Shown: positions 1 to 8,625, numbered from the stretch's first letter. The stretch: DNA of 64,000 nucleotides from an uncultured Eubacteriales bacterium (GCA_934432725.1 CAKRZE010000010.1:1-64000), one strand, 5' to 3'. A program made the numbers and translations. The notes: generated by a model not told the origin, from the sequence alone.

Positions 1-82
1 ATTCTCCAGCAATCTCTATCTCTCTGCCCATATTAAAGTTTTTGAAATAGTTGACTTCGCCCATTTCTCGTCTAATACTCAT
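1..82 (-). CDS. N-terminus of an unrecognised protein (runs off the left edge)
   Basis: Twenty-seven codons are visible on the minus strand, beginning MSIRREMGEVNYFKN. A good ribosome binding site (GCGGAGG) lies 8 bases upstream of the ATG. The residues visible are not enough to name a family. It lies just downstream of the tRNA-Pro and of a terminator hairpin, a position where integrated elements are often found, but nothing here proves a mobile origin. Confidence 0.5.
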   Translation of the reverse strand, partial: MSIRREMGEVNYFKNFNMGREIEIAGE

Positions 83-101
83 ACAATGAACCTCCGCAAG
101 T

Positions 102-142
102 AAAAAAAATAGAAGAGCCGCAAGGTTATTCCTTGCGGCTCT
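102..142 (-). terminator. Intrinsic terminator downstream of tRNA-Pro
   Basis: A 12-bp perfect stem (114-125 with 131-142, five-base loop) is followed on the minus strand by a U-rich tract (A-run at 102-109 on the plus strand). It sits 22 bases past the tRNA 3' end, so it most likely ends the tRNA transcript before the next gene. Confidence 0.85.
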
Positions 143-164
143 CTTGCGGTAAAAACCGCCTAAT

Positions 165-240
165 TGGTCGGAGTAGGGAGACTCGAACTCCCGGCCTCAA
201 CATCCCAAATGTCGCGCGCTACCAACTGCGCTATACCCCG
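165..240 (-). tRNA. tRNA-Pro(UGG)
   Basis: The minus strand folds as a complete 76-nt tRNA with encoded CCA. The acceptor stem CGGGGTA pairs with TACTCCG (one G-T pair), the T arm carries GTTCGAGTC, and the 7-base anticodon loop TTTGGGA holds anticodon UGG (plus-strand 205-207). Proline is read by this anticodon for all CCN codons. A promoter lies directly upstream and a terminator downstream, so it appears to be a single-gene unit. Confidence 0.96.
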
Positions 241-246
241 ATAGTT

Positions 247-275
247 TATTTAATTGTGGTCGTGTAGGTGGTCAA
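247..275 (-). promoter_or_regulatory. Promoter of tRNA-Pro
   Basis: On the minus strand TTGACC and TAAATA are 17 bp apart, and the tRNA 5' end begins 6 bases after the -10 element. The -35 belongs to one of three GGTCAAA copies (two direct, one inverted) between 270 and 300. Confidence 0.7.
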
Positions 276-283
276 ATCTGTGG

Positions 284-424
284 TCAAACACATTTTTGAC
301 CGCCATTTTTTGTTTTCCAAACCGCCCGAAATCCGCACGGTTGAAGGGCTTTCGGCGGTTGGCACCGATAAACGTCAGAAATGCCGTCTACGCTCCCAAA
401 GAGCATTTTGTCCAAAGCCGGCAT
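284..424 (-). CDS. Possible 46-aa ORF in front of tRNA-Pro
   Basis: An ATG-started frame (MPALDKMLFG...) ends at 284 and lies about 40 nt downstream of a strong minus-strand promoter at 471-499. No convincing ribosome binding site precedes the ATG, and the product resembles no family I can name. It may be spurious, with the transcript acting as a leader into the tRNA or as a small RNA. I keep it only because the promoter is so good. Confidence 0.2.
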   Translation of the reverse strand: MPALDKMLFGSVDGISDVYRCQPPKALQPCGFRAVWKTKNGGQKCV

Positions 425-470
425 GCAACAGGACAGTCAGAAATTCCCACCAAATAAATTACTCCTATAT

Positions 471-499
471 ATTATACCAGAATTCCCCGTGAGTGTCAA
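471..499 (-). promoter_or_regulatory. Strong sigma-A-type promoter facing tRNA-Pro
   Basis: TTGACA and TATAAT are separated by 17 bp on the minus strand. No recognisable gene follows before the tRNA 230 bp away. The region 488-518 also forms an imperfect inverted repeat (GTGAG-TTGAC arms) covering the -35. Confidence 0.75.
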
Positions 500-626
500 G
501 TCCCGCGTGTTGACCTCACACGGATTTTTGCAGGCTTCTGCCGCACGATACACCACATGCTTTGCCTTTTTATAATTTCGTGTTAAATCTGCCTCCTATG
601 GGAATACTTTTACGGGAGGTGTTTTC
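500..626. other. Upstream region of the DUF421 gene
   Basis: Non-coding. It holds a TATAAT at about 571 without a clear -35 partner, and the ribosome binding site GGGAGG just before 627. No structural RNA is evident. Confidence 0.4.
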
Positions 627-1265
627 ATGACATCGGTCATTTTTCGCACCGGATTTATTTACCTGCTCTTGATTTGTATTATCCGCCTCACCGGCAAACG
701 CCAGATCGGTGAGCTTCAGCTTTCGGAGCTTGTCACAACCATTTTGATCTCGGAGGTTGCGGCTTCTCCGATTACCAATCTGGAAATCCCGCTTTTATAT
801 GCCGTTCTGCCCATCACATTTCTGATTGCCTGCGAAATTACGCTTTCTTTTCTGACAACCAAGTTCCGCCCGTTTAAAAAGCTCATAGAAGGCACACCGA
901 GCTTTCTCATACGGCAGGGGCGGTTGAACCAGAAGGAGCTATCCCGACAGAGGATCAGTCTGGAGGAGCTTCTGAGCAACCTGCGTCAAAAGGATATCTC
1001 TGCCATTCAGGATGTCAACTATGCAATTCTGGAGCAAAACGGCCGCGTTTCTGTTTTCCCCTACGATTCTCAGGCACAGTCCGCGTTTGCACACGCCATT
1101 GTTATTGACGGTCATGTGAAATCTGCGGTATTAAAGCAGACCGCCCATGATCCGGCATGGCTGGAAGGCAGACTGAAGGCACACAAAACCGCTTTGGAGG
1201 ACATTTTTCTGTTCACAGTAGACGACAACGGCAAGGAATTCCTGGTTCGAAAGGAAAAAGACTGA
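627..1265 (+). CDS. DUF421 (YetF-like) membrane protein
   Basis: A 212-aa protein with three hydrophobic segments in the first about 75 residues (starting FRTGFIYLLLICIIRLTGKR) and a soluble C-terminal half containing the family's RQGRLNQKEL and DVNYAILEQNG motifs. DUF421 proteins are conserved in spore-forming Firmicutes; their biochemical role is unknown. The ATG follows GGGAGG by 6 bases. It is followed on the same strand by a DUF4363 gene, a frequent partner, although here 487 bp of repeat-bearing sequence separates them. Confidence 0.92.
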   Translation: MTSVIFRTGFIYLLLICIIRLTGKRQIGELQLSELVTTILISEVAASPITNLEIPLLYAVLPITFLIACEITLSFLTTKFRPFKKLIEGTPSFLIRQGRLNQKELSRQRISLEELLSNLRQKDISAIQDVNYAILEQNGRVSVFPYDSQAQSAFAHAIVIDGHVKSAVLKQTAHDPAWLEGRLKAHKTALEDIFLFTVDDNGKEFLVRKEKD

Positions 1266-1752
1266 AGCAGCTCATTCCCGCCTTCAAGCCGAAACGGCAG
1301 TTCCGCTATGCAGAAGCCCCTCCCGCACACGGTACGGAAGGCTTGCCGCATTCCGTCAGGAATGCTCTCCGTCAGGAATGCTCTCCGTCAGGAATGCTCT
1401 CCGTCAGGAATGCTCTCCGTCAGGAATGCTCCCCGTCAGGAATGCTCCCCGTCAGGAATGCTCCCTCTGCCGGAGCATACGATATCGGTTTCGCCGCAAT
1501 TCTTCCGGATTCCGGCAAAGCGGGCAGACCCATTTTCTCCCAAGCCAATGCATCAGCAAACCAAACGGCAGCGGGAGACACCGCCTCGTCAAAAATGCAT
1601 CTTACAACCGCCTCCGCATACCACAGAAGCCGAGCATGCCGCGATACGGGTCTGCCCCCGGTCCGGATCGGACCGCTGCCGTTCCGTTTCAGACTCTTCC
1701 CTGCCGCCTGAAGCAGAGATTCTTCAAACACACATTCCGGAAAGGAGCATAC
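1266..1752. other. 487-bp spacer with a tandem array
   Basis: No gene with a credible start is seen. The main content is the 7 x 16 bp tandem repeat at 1353-1464; the rest is GC-rich sequence without clear promoter or terminator. All frames reading through it look like chance frames (Arg/Ser/Pro-rich, no ribosome binding site). Confidence 0.7.
1353..1464. repeat. Tandem repeat, 7 units of 16 bp
   Basis: Seven head-to-tail copies of CCGTCAGGAATGCTCT (last three end CTCC) run from 1353 to 1464 with only one variable position. The first unit together with the preceding GCATT forms the palindrome GCATTCC-GTCA-GGAATGC. Unit length is not a multiple of three, so the array is not a protein repeat. 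Confidence 0.97.
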
Positions 1753-2139
1753 ATGAAATCTTTTCTGATCTCCGTTGCAATCCTTTTGACCGTCTCGGTG
1801 TTTGTCACCGTCGGAAGCATTCTTGTCAGAAACTCCACAGACGATCTGCTGCAAAAAATCTCCGCACTGCCGGATGATCTTCCAGACCAGCCGGCTGAAT
1901 TCAGGGAAGCGGCGGAGGCTGTGACCGAGCTGGATGTCATCTGGCACAGCCGCTCTCCATACCTTTCCGCCGTGGTCAGCTATCCGTGGGTTGCCTCCGT
2001 AGACACGGAGATGATCCGTCTGCGGGAAAGTCTGGTTTCAGGCTCCCGAAACGATTACCGCACGGCGCGCACAGCGCTGTATGAAGCCGTTTCCTATATC
2101 CGCAAGCGGGAAAGCTTTTCCCTGTCCAATTTTATCTGA
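1753..2139 (+). CDS. DUF4363 family protein
   Basis: A 128-aa protein with an N-terminal membrane anchor (residues about 4-24) followed by an acidic, helical region. DUF4363 proteins are usually encoded next to DUF421 proteins in sporulating Clostridia, as here, suggesting the two act together at a membrane; the function is unknown. The start is the ATG at 1753, after GGAAAGGAGC. The last 8 bp overlap the convergent DUF2344 gene. Confidence 0.8.
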   Translation: MKSFLISVAILLTVSVFVTVGSILVRNSTDDLLQKISALPDDLPDQPAEFREAAEAVTELDVIWHSRSPYLSAVVSYPWVASVDTEMIRLRESLVSGSRNDYRTARTALYEAVSYIRKRESFSLSNFI

Positions 2140-2746
2140 ACAGCGTTTCCCCATCGGAAAGATACACCTGCCGGCGCAGAATCGTATAGTCGCAGAGTCC
2201 GAGCGCCTTGGCAAGCGTTTCCGGATTCAGATACTCCCGGTTGCTGGCTGCAAGCTGTACCACAAGGCTGTTTCCGCTCTTCTCCCAGCGTCTGATCTGA
2301 CGGCGGATATCCACTTCCTTTTCTTCGCCGGATTTTGTTTTTTTCCGTATGATCACAGGTTCCGAAAGAAACGCCTCTATATCCACATCTCTGTCCAGTC
2401 CGATCTCATACTCCGCCCATCCGATTTCCGGACATTTGTGCTGCGGTGAAAATACCTCCAGCATGCGAAGCTCTTCCGGAAGCACTCCGTTCAGCGCCTT
2501 GAGGAGCGTTTCCCCGTCCATCGGCTCCGTAAGCTTCATATCCATATATTCGCAAACGCTCTGCGTCCCGATCGAAAGCGGCAGGGCAAATGAAATCTTC
2601 GGATGCGGATTAAACCCCTCCGAGTAATAAACCGGAATCCGGGCGCGCACCAAAGCGCTTGTCATCGTCCGCATCAGATCAAGATGGGAAATAAACTGAA
2701 GATTCCCCGTTTTGCGAAATAAAACTCTTACTGCTTCGGGCACCAT
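2132..2746 (-). CDS. TIGR03936/DUF2344 radical-SAM-associated protein
   Basis: A 204-aa protein with the family start VRVLFRKTGNLQFISHLDLMR and the YYSEGFNPHPKISFALPL motif. DUF2344 proteins are encoded beside, or fused to, B12-binding radical SAM proteins of the TIGR03960 type. Here the two overlap by 19 bp in one operon, so they very probably form one functional unit. The reaction has not been established to my knowledge; a role in RNA modification is often suggested. Confidence 0.9.
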   Translation of the reverse strand: MVPEAVRVLFRKTGNLQFISHLDLMRTMTSALVRARIPVYYSEGFNPHPKISFALPLSIGTQSVCEYMDMKLTEPMDGETLLKALNGVLPEELRMLEVFSPQHKCPEIGWAEYEIGLDRDVDIEAFLSEPVIIRKKTKSGEEKEVDIRRQIRRWEKSGNSLVVQLAASNREYLNPETLAKALGLCDYTILRRQVYLSDGETLFR

Positions 2747-4575
2747 TTCGTGTCACCTCCCATTCGGTTCGCGCCGCATCCGGCGCACTTCTCACTGCAT
2801 GCCGGCGTTGTTTCGGAGCGGTATGCCTTGCTGCGCTCCCGCCGGAAGAATTCCTTCGTCACACCGCAGTCAATCAGATCCCACGGAAGAATCTCATCCT
2901 CTCCCATCACGCGGTTGGCATAAAACGCCGGATCCACGCCGCACGCCTCAAACGCACGCATCCACGCATCGTAATCAAAAAATTCATCCCATGCGTCAAA
3001 GCGCAGTCCCATTTCATGCCCCTTCAGGAGCACATCGGAAAGCCGTCTGTTGCCGCGGGCAAACACTGCCTCCAGCCGGCTGACCCTTGCCTCATGCCAG
3101 TTATACCGGATATGCTTCCGATCGGTTATCCGGTCAGCAAGGTATTTCTGCTTCTCCTGCAAAACCTCCAGCGTATCCTGCGCATCCCATTGAAACGCCG
3201 TGAACGGCTTCGGCACGAAGCAGGCAACGCTCACTGTCACATTGACGCCGCGCGCCTTATTCCGTTCGGGCGTATGAAAATATTCGGTGACGACCCTGCC
3301 GGCAAGGTCTGCGATACCGCCGACATCCTGAAGCGTCTCCGTCGGCAGCCCGTTCATAAAATACAGCTTTACATTGCTCTTTCCGGCTTCAAACGCGGTG
3401 TGACAGGCGCGCAGCAGGTCCTCCTCGCATACATTTTTATTAATCGCGTCCCGAAGCCGCTGCGTTCCCGCCTCGGGTGCAAAGGTAATCCCGCCCATGC
3501 GCACGGAGGATACCTTGTCCATCAGCTCCTTGGTAAAGCTGTCCACCCGGAGAGAGGGGAGTGAAAGACTGATTTTTTCCTGATCCGTCCATTCCAGAAG
3601 CTGATCCGTCAGAGTGCCGATCTGCGAATAATCGCTGATAGAAAGCGAGGAAAGCGTAATCTCCTGATACCCGGTCGCCCGGAAGAGTGTCTTTGCCTGC
3701 TCATTCAGCACCTCCGGCGATTTTTCCCGGATCGGACGGAACAGCATGCATGCCTGACAGAAGCGGCAGCCCCGGATACAGCCCCGATAAACCTCCAGAA
3801 CGATCCGGTCCTGAACCGTTTCAATATACGGCATGCAAAGCGCCTGCGGAAAGTACGCAGTATTCATATCGCGGACAATGCGCTTTGTAATCTTCATCGG
3901 AATATCATCGTACCGCGGCACAAATGCCTGAATGGTGCCGTCTTCATGATACCTTACTTCATACAGGGAGGGAACATAAAAGCCGGGAAGCTTTGCCGCC
4001 GCATGCAGAAATGCCTCGCGGGTATAGGTTCCGCTTTCCTTCATATCGATATAAAGGCGCGTCAGCTCCGGCAGCGCCTCTTCGCCCTCGCCGATGGAGA
4101 ACAGGTCAAAAAACGCCGCAACCGGCTCTGCATTATAAGCGCACGGTCCTCCGCCGACAATGATCGGATCGAAATCCGACCGTTCCTCTGCCAGAAGCGG
4201 GATCCCCGCAAGCTCCAGCATATTCAGCACATTGCTGTAGCACAGCTCATATTGCAATGTAAAACCGACAATATCAAACTCCGATACCGGGTCGTGGCTT
4301 TCATGCGCAAACAGCGGAATTCCGTTTTCACGCATCTTTGCCTCCATGTCAACCCACGGCGCATAAACGCGCTCGCACCAGACATCCTCCATACGGTTCA
4401 GAACGCCGTAAAGAATCCGCACGCCGAGATTGGACATGCCGATCTCATAAGCATCCGGAAAACAAAACGCAAAACGCGCCTTAACCTTTGATTTATCCTT
4501 CACAATCTGCCCGTACTCCCCGCCGGTATACCGTCCCGGCTTGGAAACCTGCTTTAAAATCGTATCCATGTTCAT
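2728..4575 (-). CDS. TIGR03960 family B12-binding radical SAM protein
   Basis: About 615 aa. The N-terminal part carries a cobalamin-binding-like fold, followed by the radical SAM core with the Cys motif CRGCIRGCRFCQAC (three Cys of CxxxCxxC for the 4Fe-4S cluster). The C-terminus has more Cys (CSEKCAGCGAN), suggesting another metal site. I chose ATG 4575 (MNMDTILKQVSK) over an upstream GTG at 4599 because GGAAAGGGA lies in front of it. It is the first gene of the pair with the DUF2344 gene. Substrate unknown. Confidence 0.92.
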   Translation of the reverse strand: MNMDTILKQVSKPGRYTGGEYGQIVKDKSKVKARFAFCFPDAYEIGMSNLGVRILYGVLNRMEDVWCERVYAPWVDMEAKMRENGIPLFAHESHDPVSEFDIVGFTLQYELCYSNVLNMLELAGIPLLAEERSDFDPIIVGGGPCAYNAEPVAAFFDLFSIGEGEEALPELTRLYIDMKESGTYTREAFLHAAAKLPGFYVPSLYEVRYHEDGTIQAFVPRYDDIPMKITKRIVRDMNTAYFPQALCMPYIETVQDRIVLEVYRGCIRGCRFCQACMLFRPIREKSPEVLNEQAKTLFRATGYQEITLSSLSISDYSQIGTLTDQLLEWTDQEKISLSLPSLRVDSFTKELMDKVSSVRMGGITFAPEAGTQRLRDAINKNVCEEDLLRACHTAFEAGKSNVKLYFMNGLPTETLQDVGGIADLAGRVVTEYFHTPERNKARGVNVTVSVACFVPKPFTAFQWDAQDTLEVLQEKQKYLADRITDRKHIRYNWHEARVSRLEAVFARGNRRLSDVLLKGHEMGLRFDAWDEFFDYDAWMRAFEACGVDPAFYANRVMGEDEILPWDLIDCGVTKEFFRRERSKAYRSETTPACSEKCAGCGANRMGGDTKWCPKQ

Positions 4576-4660
4576 GGTATGCTTCGTCCCTTTCCGCACA
4601 ATTACAGTCTTGACACACCGCGCACCGGCGCCTTTTTGTCAGTGTCCATCCGGGTGTCAG

Positions 4661-4693
4661 AAAAGGGAGCCCCCGCAGAACGCGGCAGGCTCC
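4661..4693 (-). terminator. Terminator after the P-type-ATPase-like gene
   Basis: On the minus strand GGAGCC(TGCCGCG...GCGG)GGCTCC forms a GC-rich stem followed by CTTTTCTG, 7 bases past the stop of the 971-aa gene. The U tract is short, so it may be leaky toward the radical SAM operon. Confidence 0.6.
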
Positions 4694-4699
4694 TCTTCT

Positions 4700-7615
4700 T
4701 CATTTCACATGCGCTTTGGCAAACAAATAGATCGGAATCGCCCAGAAGAACTGATACAGTGCCACATACATCGAAGCAATTCCGAATTCCTTCTGGAACA
4801 GCAGCGTCATTCCCGTAATCAGCGCTCCCGCAAACATTGAAATGAAGACAAGAACCAATCCGATCCGTTCGATCCGCTTGATTCTGCCGCACATGGTAAA
4901 GGTCTTCAATGCGTCCCTTGCCGAATGCTTGGAAACAATTCCGCTGTCCGTGTGCTCCAAAACTGCGCCAGCCTGACCGACCTCACGGCATTTCAGAACA
5001 CGAACCGGATATTTGTCCAGCCGAATCCTGTGCGCCAGCATATCATCATCGATATTGGGATCAAAGGTCTTGATGCCGACACAGATATCCGACCGGTACA
5101 GCTGCTTCAGAATATTTTCAAACGCCGGATCAATCCGGTACGAGACATACATCTTTGCCACGACCTCGTCATCGCAGACAACGAACATAATGCTCTGCTG
5201 TCCGGAACGCTCCACTTCCTCGTCGGACGGATCCAGAATCGGCACATAGTGATTTCTGCGCAGATATTCCGCCTTACCGAGGTACATGTGAGAACCGCTC
5301 ACCGCCGCCTCAATTCCGTCGGATGCCACCGAAAGCAGTCTGACGTCCGTGGGGCATTCAAAATCAGAGGTGATATTCTCCAGAACATCGCGCAGCGGTC
5401 CACCCGCGACATGGAAGACTCCGGTCACATTGCGGATCACCTCATCAATCCGGTTGTTTCCGAAAACCATGACGCTTGTCACCTTGACATTATGACTTGG
5501 GAAAACCTCCTTGTCATCAAACGAAACCGAAGAGGCACCGTCATATTCGTCCACCGATCCCTCTCCGATGATCGCGCTGTCCTTCTCATAAGCGCGCTCG
5601 GAGGCGAAATACATCGGCAGGCTGAACACAAGCGGAGCGGCAACCGGCGTTGTCATCAGAATGCCGGCAAACGCAGCCGTCAGGCTGTTTGCAACCCCCT
5701 GATGCATCAGGGAAGCAAACACATACAGCATCACGCCGAGCAGGATCGAAAGCGGCAGCATGATGCGGAAATATTTTCTGCTCTCTGCCCGGCTCCTTGT
5801 TCTCTCATAAAAACGATCGATGAAGCTTGCCTTGCTGAGCTTGAAAATCGCGGGCGCATCCGGCAGATATTCCTCAAATGCCTCTGTTTCCAGAGCGGCT
5901 GCATCCGGAGAAAGCTGCCCGATCGCATACTTGATCCGTTTGGATGCCACAATATGAAAGCTGAAGATTTCTCTGCGCAAATCCAGAAATTCCGTCAGCA
6001 AAAGCAGTAAAATACCGAACAGAACCGGGAAATGATACAGCGGAATCGAGGCTCCGAACGTCCGGAAGCACATCAGAACATCATACAGCACCGAGCCTGC
6101 GATCAAAAGCAAAAGCAGACTTTCTGGCTGCGGCTTCCCCTTCAGAAGCATCCGGAAGCCGTCCGAAAGCTTTTTCCGAACCAACACAGCCCCCAGCAGC
6201 ATCAGCTGCAAGCCGGTCATCACATAAACAACCGGGTATGTTTTCGGATCAAACACCTCAGCCAGCTTTCCGCCGAACACACCGATGTTTTCAAAGAAGA
6301 ACGCGAACAGAAGAAGCACTGCACAAACGGCAATCCGGGTCAATACATTTCCGTACTGCTTCTTGTATCCTGCGAAAATTTCCTTATTCTGAGAAAACGA
6401 TGTGTAATTCCGCTCCTGCTCCGCGGCAGGAGGACTCACCTCCGCTCTGCCTCCCGGCGCGGACTCCTCCGCGTGGCGGTAAAACGCAGCCGTCTTCTCT
6501 TCCCCGATTTTTTTCTTCAGCTCGTCATCCATGCCGAGCGCGATCATCAGATTGATATCGTTTTCATCAAGATCGGGCGGAACCAGATCCTCGTCTCCGT
6601 CAGCGGGAGTATCAAATTCCTTTGTATCTTCCTTTTCATCCCCGCCGTCTTGTTCTCCGGACGCATCCGCGCCGGAATCCGCCTGCCCATCGTCCTCTTC
6701 CGATTCCGCGGCGAGCTGCACCGCAGAGAGATTGGCATTCGTCTGAGACAAATCGCAGCTCTTTTCATATGCCGCATATTCCTCGTCCGGCAAAAAGCGC
6801 TTGAGCATCGCGTCAAACTCATCGTCCGACAGCTGTGCAGCGTCAGAGCCGTCCGCCGCCGCATCGGTCTGTGTATCTTCCTTTACAAGACCCGACGCAG
6901 CCGCAGAAGAGCTGTCGCCTCCGGTTTCGGTTTCAGACAAAGACGAAGGACCGGAGATTGCCTTGGACTGACCCATCCCGGAGCCTGTCACACCGCTCCC
7001 CGATGCTTCATCCGGCTCCACTGTTCCGGGCGCACCGCTGACAGCCGCCGCAATCTGCCCCGCCGTTCCGGGTGTATCGGGACCGCCAGCCTCCCCTTCC
7101 GGCTTTGCGGGTGACACTGCGGCTGAATCGCGCAGCTCCTCCGGCAAATCCATAGAAGAAACTTCTTCCAGTGCAGAAGAAAGCGCTTCCCCGGCAGTCG
7201 GATGATCTGCATCCACCGTCTTCTGTGCGGAGACATCCCGGTATGCGGCACCGGTCAGTCCCGCAGCCGAACCCGTCTTTGCCGTGCCGGAGACAACCCC
7301 GAAGTCCTCCTCCGTCTTCCCGCCTGAAGCCTCCTGCTGTCCGGACGGCATCACACCGACATGCGTCTTCCGCCGGTCAGAGGAGGATACCTTTTTGCGC
7401 GTGATGCGGAATTTAAAGCGTTCCTGCCTGTATCCGTCGGGGGAGGTCTTCACAGCTTCTTTTACATCATCGCTGTTTTTCGTAAGCTCGGATTCCGCTG
7501 CATTGAAATAAGCCGCCTTCTGCTTTTCCTTTCCGTCGGATGCATCTGCTTCCTCGCGGATTTTCTGCAAAAGTGCCGTAATAGAAAAATCTTGATCGGA
7601 TTTATCGTGTTTCAT
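4700..7615 (-). CDS. Large membrane protein: degenerate P-type-ATPase-like domain with long acidic N-terminus
   Basis: 971 aa. Residues 1 to about 400 are low-complexity, acidic and Ser/Ala/Gly-rich, with no recognisable domain, and are probably disordered and cytoplasmic. Hydrophobic segments lie near 427-445, 462-480, 500-517, 528-545, 619-640, 645-668 and 918-966. Residues 645-800 follow the order of a P1-type ATPase core: a TTPVAAP membrane motif in the place of CPC, then SVSFDDKEVFP (699-706), where F-Asp700 aligns with the phosphorylated Asp but KTGT is lost, then a YRIDPAFENILKQLYRSDI stretch like the hinge region. Catalysis is therefore unlikely. No strong ribosome binding site is seen. 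Family assignment is my inference from motif order. Confidence 0.75.
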   Translation of the reverse strand: MKHDKSDQDFSITALLQKIREEADASDGKEKQKAAYFNAAESELTKNSDDVKEAVKTSPDGYRQERFKFRITRKKVSSSDRRKTHVGVMPSGQQEASGGKTEEDFGVVSGTAKTGSAAGLTGAAYRDVSAQKTVDADHPTAGEALSSALEEVSSMDLPEELRDSAAVSPAKPEGEAGGPDTPGTAGQIAAAVSGAPGTVEPDEASGSGVTGSGMGQSKAISGPSSLSETETGGDSSSAAASGLVKEDTQTDAAADGSDAAQLSDDEFDAMLKRFLPDEEYAAYEKSCDLSQTNANLSAVQLAAESEEDDGQADSGADASGEQDGGDEKEDTKEFDTPADGDEDLVPPDLDENDINLMIALGMDDELKKKIGEEKTAAFYRHAEESAPGGRAEVSPPAAEQERNYTSFSQNKEIFAGYKKQYGNVLTRIAVCAVLLLFAFFFENIGVFGGKLAEVFDPKTYPVVYVMTGLQLMLLGAVLVRKKLSDGFRMLLKGKPQPESLLLLLIAGSVLYDVLMCFRTFGASIPLYHFPVLFGILLLLLTEFLDLRREIFSFHIVASKRIKYAIGQLSPDAAALETEAFEEYLPDAPAIFKLSKASFIDRFYERTRSRAESRKYFRIMLPLSILLGVMLYVFASLMHQGVANSLTAAFAGILMTTPVAAPLVFSLPMYFASERAYEKDSAIIGEGSVDEYDGASSVSFDDKEVFPSHNVKVTSVMVFGNNRIDEVIRNVTGVFHVAGGPLRDVLENITSDFECPTDVRLLSVASDGIEAAVSGSHMYLGKAEYLRRNHYVPILDPSDEEVERSGQQSIMFVVCDDEVVAKMYVSYRIDPAFENILKQLYRSDICVGIKTFDPNIDDDMLAHRIRLDKYPVRVLKCREVGQAGAVLEHTDSGIVSKHSARDALKTFTMCGRIKRIERIGLVLVFISMFAGALITGMTLLFQKEFGIASMYVALYQFFWAIPIYLFAKAHVK

Positions 7616-7677
7616 CTTGTGAAGAATCAGCCGCCCTATAAGGCAGACCTTCTCCTTTCAAAAAAATCATCTGAAAT

Positions 7678-8625
7678 TCATCTTGCCTTGCCGCCGCGCT
7701 GCTGTCTGACCGCTTCATTTACGATAACCGCGCCCGCCGCCGCAACATTCAGGGAATTCACACTGCCATACATCGGAATGGAGATCTGAAAATCACTTTT
7801 ATCCAGGAGGAGTCTGGACACGCCAAAGCCTTCGCTCCCCAATATAATTGCGGCAGGCGATGACATATCGCAGGCATAATACGGCTGTCCGCCTGCCTCC
7901 GCCGCATAAATCCAGATTCCCTCTTTTTTGAGCAGATCAACCGTCTGACCGAGGTTTCCGACCCGCGCCAGAAGCACGTAAGAAAGTGCCCCGGCGGACG
8001 CCTTTGCCACACTGCCGGTAAGTCCGACCGCACGATGCTTCGGCAGAATAATCCCATGTGCGCCGGCGCATTCCGCAACCCGGATCAGCGTGCCGAGGTT
8101 TTGCGGATCCTCAATTCCGTCAGCGATCAGGATCAGCGGCTTTTCACCGCGCTCCCGCGCCAATGCGAGAATATCCTCCACAGTGCTGTATTCTTTTGCC
8201 GCCGCCGAAGCAATCACGCCTTGGTGAACCGCACCGTTTGCCATCCGATCCAGTTTAGCGCTCTCAACCTCTGCAACCGGGATTTTTCTCGCAATCGACT
8301 CCGCAACGATAACGCGCAGAGAGCCGCTGCGTTCCCCCTTTTTCACATACAGTTTATCGATGCTTCTGCCGGACTTCAAAAGCTCCATCACGGCGTTTCG
8401 TCCCGCAATCAGGCAGGATGCATTTTCCTCCCCGGTGTCCTCCCGGACATAACCGCAATCATCCGAAGCCTGCCGAGGCTCCCGCGAATCCTCATTCCGC
8501 TCCGCTTTTCCGAAGGTTCGGAGCTTTTTCTCCCTGCCGGCAGCTCCGCTGTGGGAAGAATCTCTTTTGCCCGGCTCGGACGAACGCCGAAAGGCGTCTC
8601 TCCCGTCTTTTCTCTGTTTTTCCAT
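7678..8625 (-). CDS. rlmB: 23S rRNA (guanosine-2251-2'-O)-methyltransferase RlmB
   Basis: 315 aa, SpoU/TrmH (SPOUT) family, which methylates the ribose of a G in 23S rRNA using SAM. The substrate-binding domain begins at about residue 71 (AGRNAVMELLKSG) and the knotted catalytic domain has the three family motifs: DGIEDPQNLGTLIRVAECAG, ILGSEGFGVS and SIPMYGSVNSLNVAAA. The first 70 residues are a charged extension not present in typical RlmB proteins. Start ATG follows GGAAAGGA. A TrmH-type paralog with another target cannot be excluded by sequence alone. Confidence 0.93.
   Translation of the reverse strand: MEKQRKDGRDAFRRSSEPGKRDSSHSGAAGREKKLRTFGKAERNEDSREPRQASDDCGYVREDTGEENASCLIAGRNAVMELLKSGRSIDKLYVKKGERSGSLRVIVAESIARKIPVAEVESAKLDRMANGAVHQGVIASAAAKEYSTVEDILALARERGEKPLILIADGIEDPQNLGTLIRVAECAGAHGIILPKHRAVGLTGSVAKASAGALSYVLLARVGNLGQTVDLLKKEGIWIYAAEAGGQPYYACDMSSPAAIILGSEGFGVSRLLLDKSDFQISIPMYGSVNSLNVAAAGAVIVNEAVRQQRGGKAR

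Noticed and set aside
245..300. Integrase attachment site at tRNA-Pro
   Set aside because: The GGTCAAA copies are explained at least partly as tRNA promoter -35 elements; no duplication of the tRNA 3' end and no integrase gene is seen in the window.
1353..1464. CRISPR array
   Set aside because: The units are head-to-tail with no spacers between them, so it is a simple tandem repeat.
5731..7114. Long plus-strand open frames opposite the 971-aa gene
   Set aside because: They are antisense to a gene with clear membrane segments and have no ribosome binding sites; shadow frames of GC-rich coding sequence.
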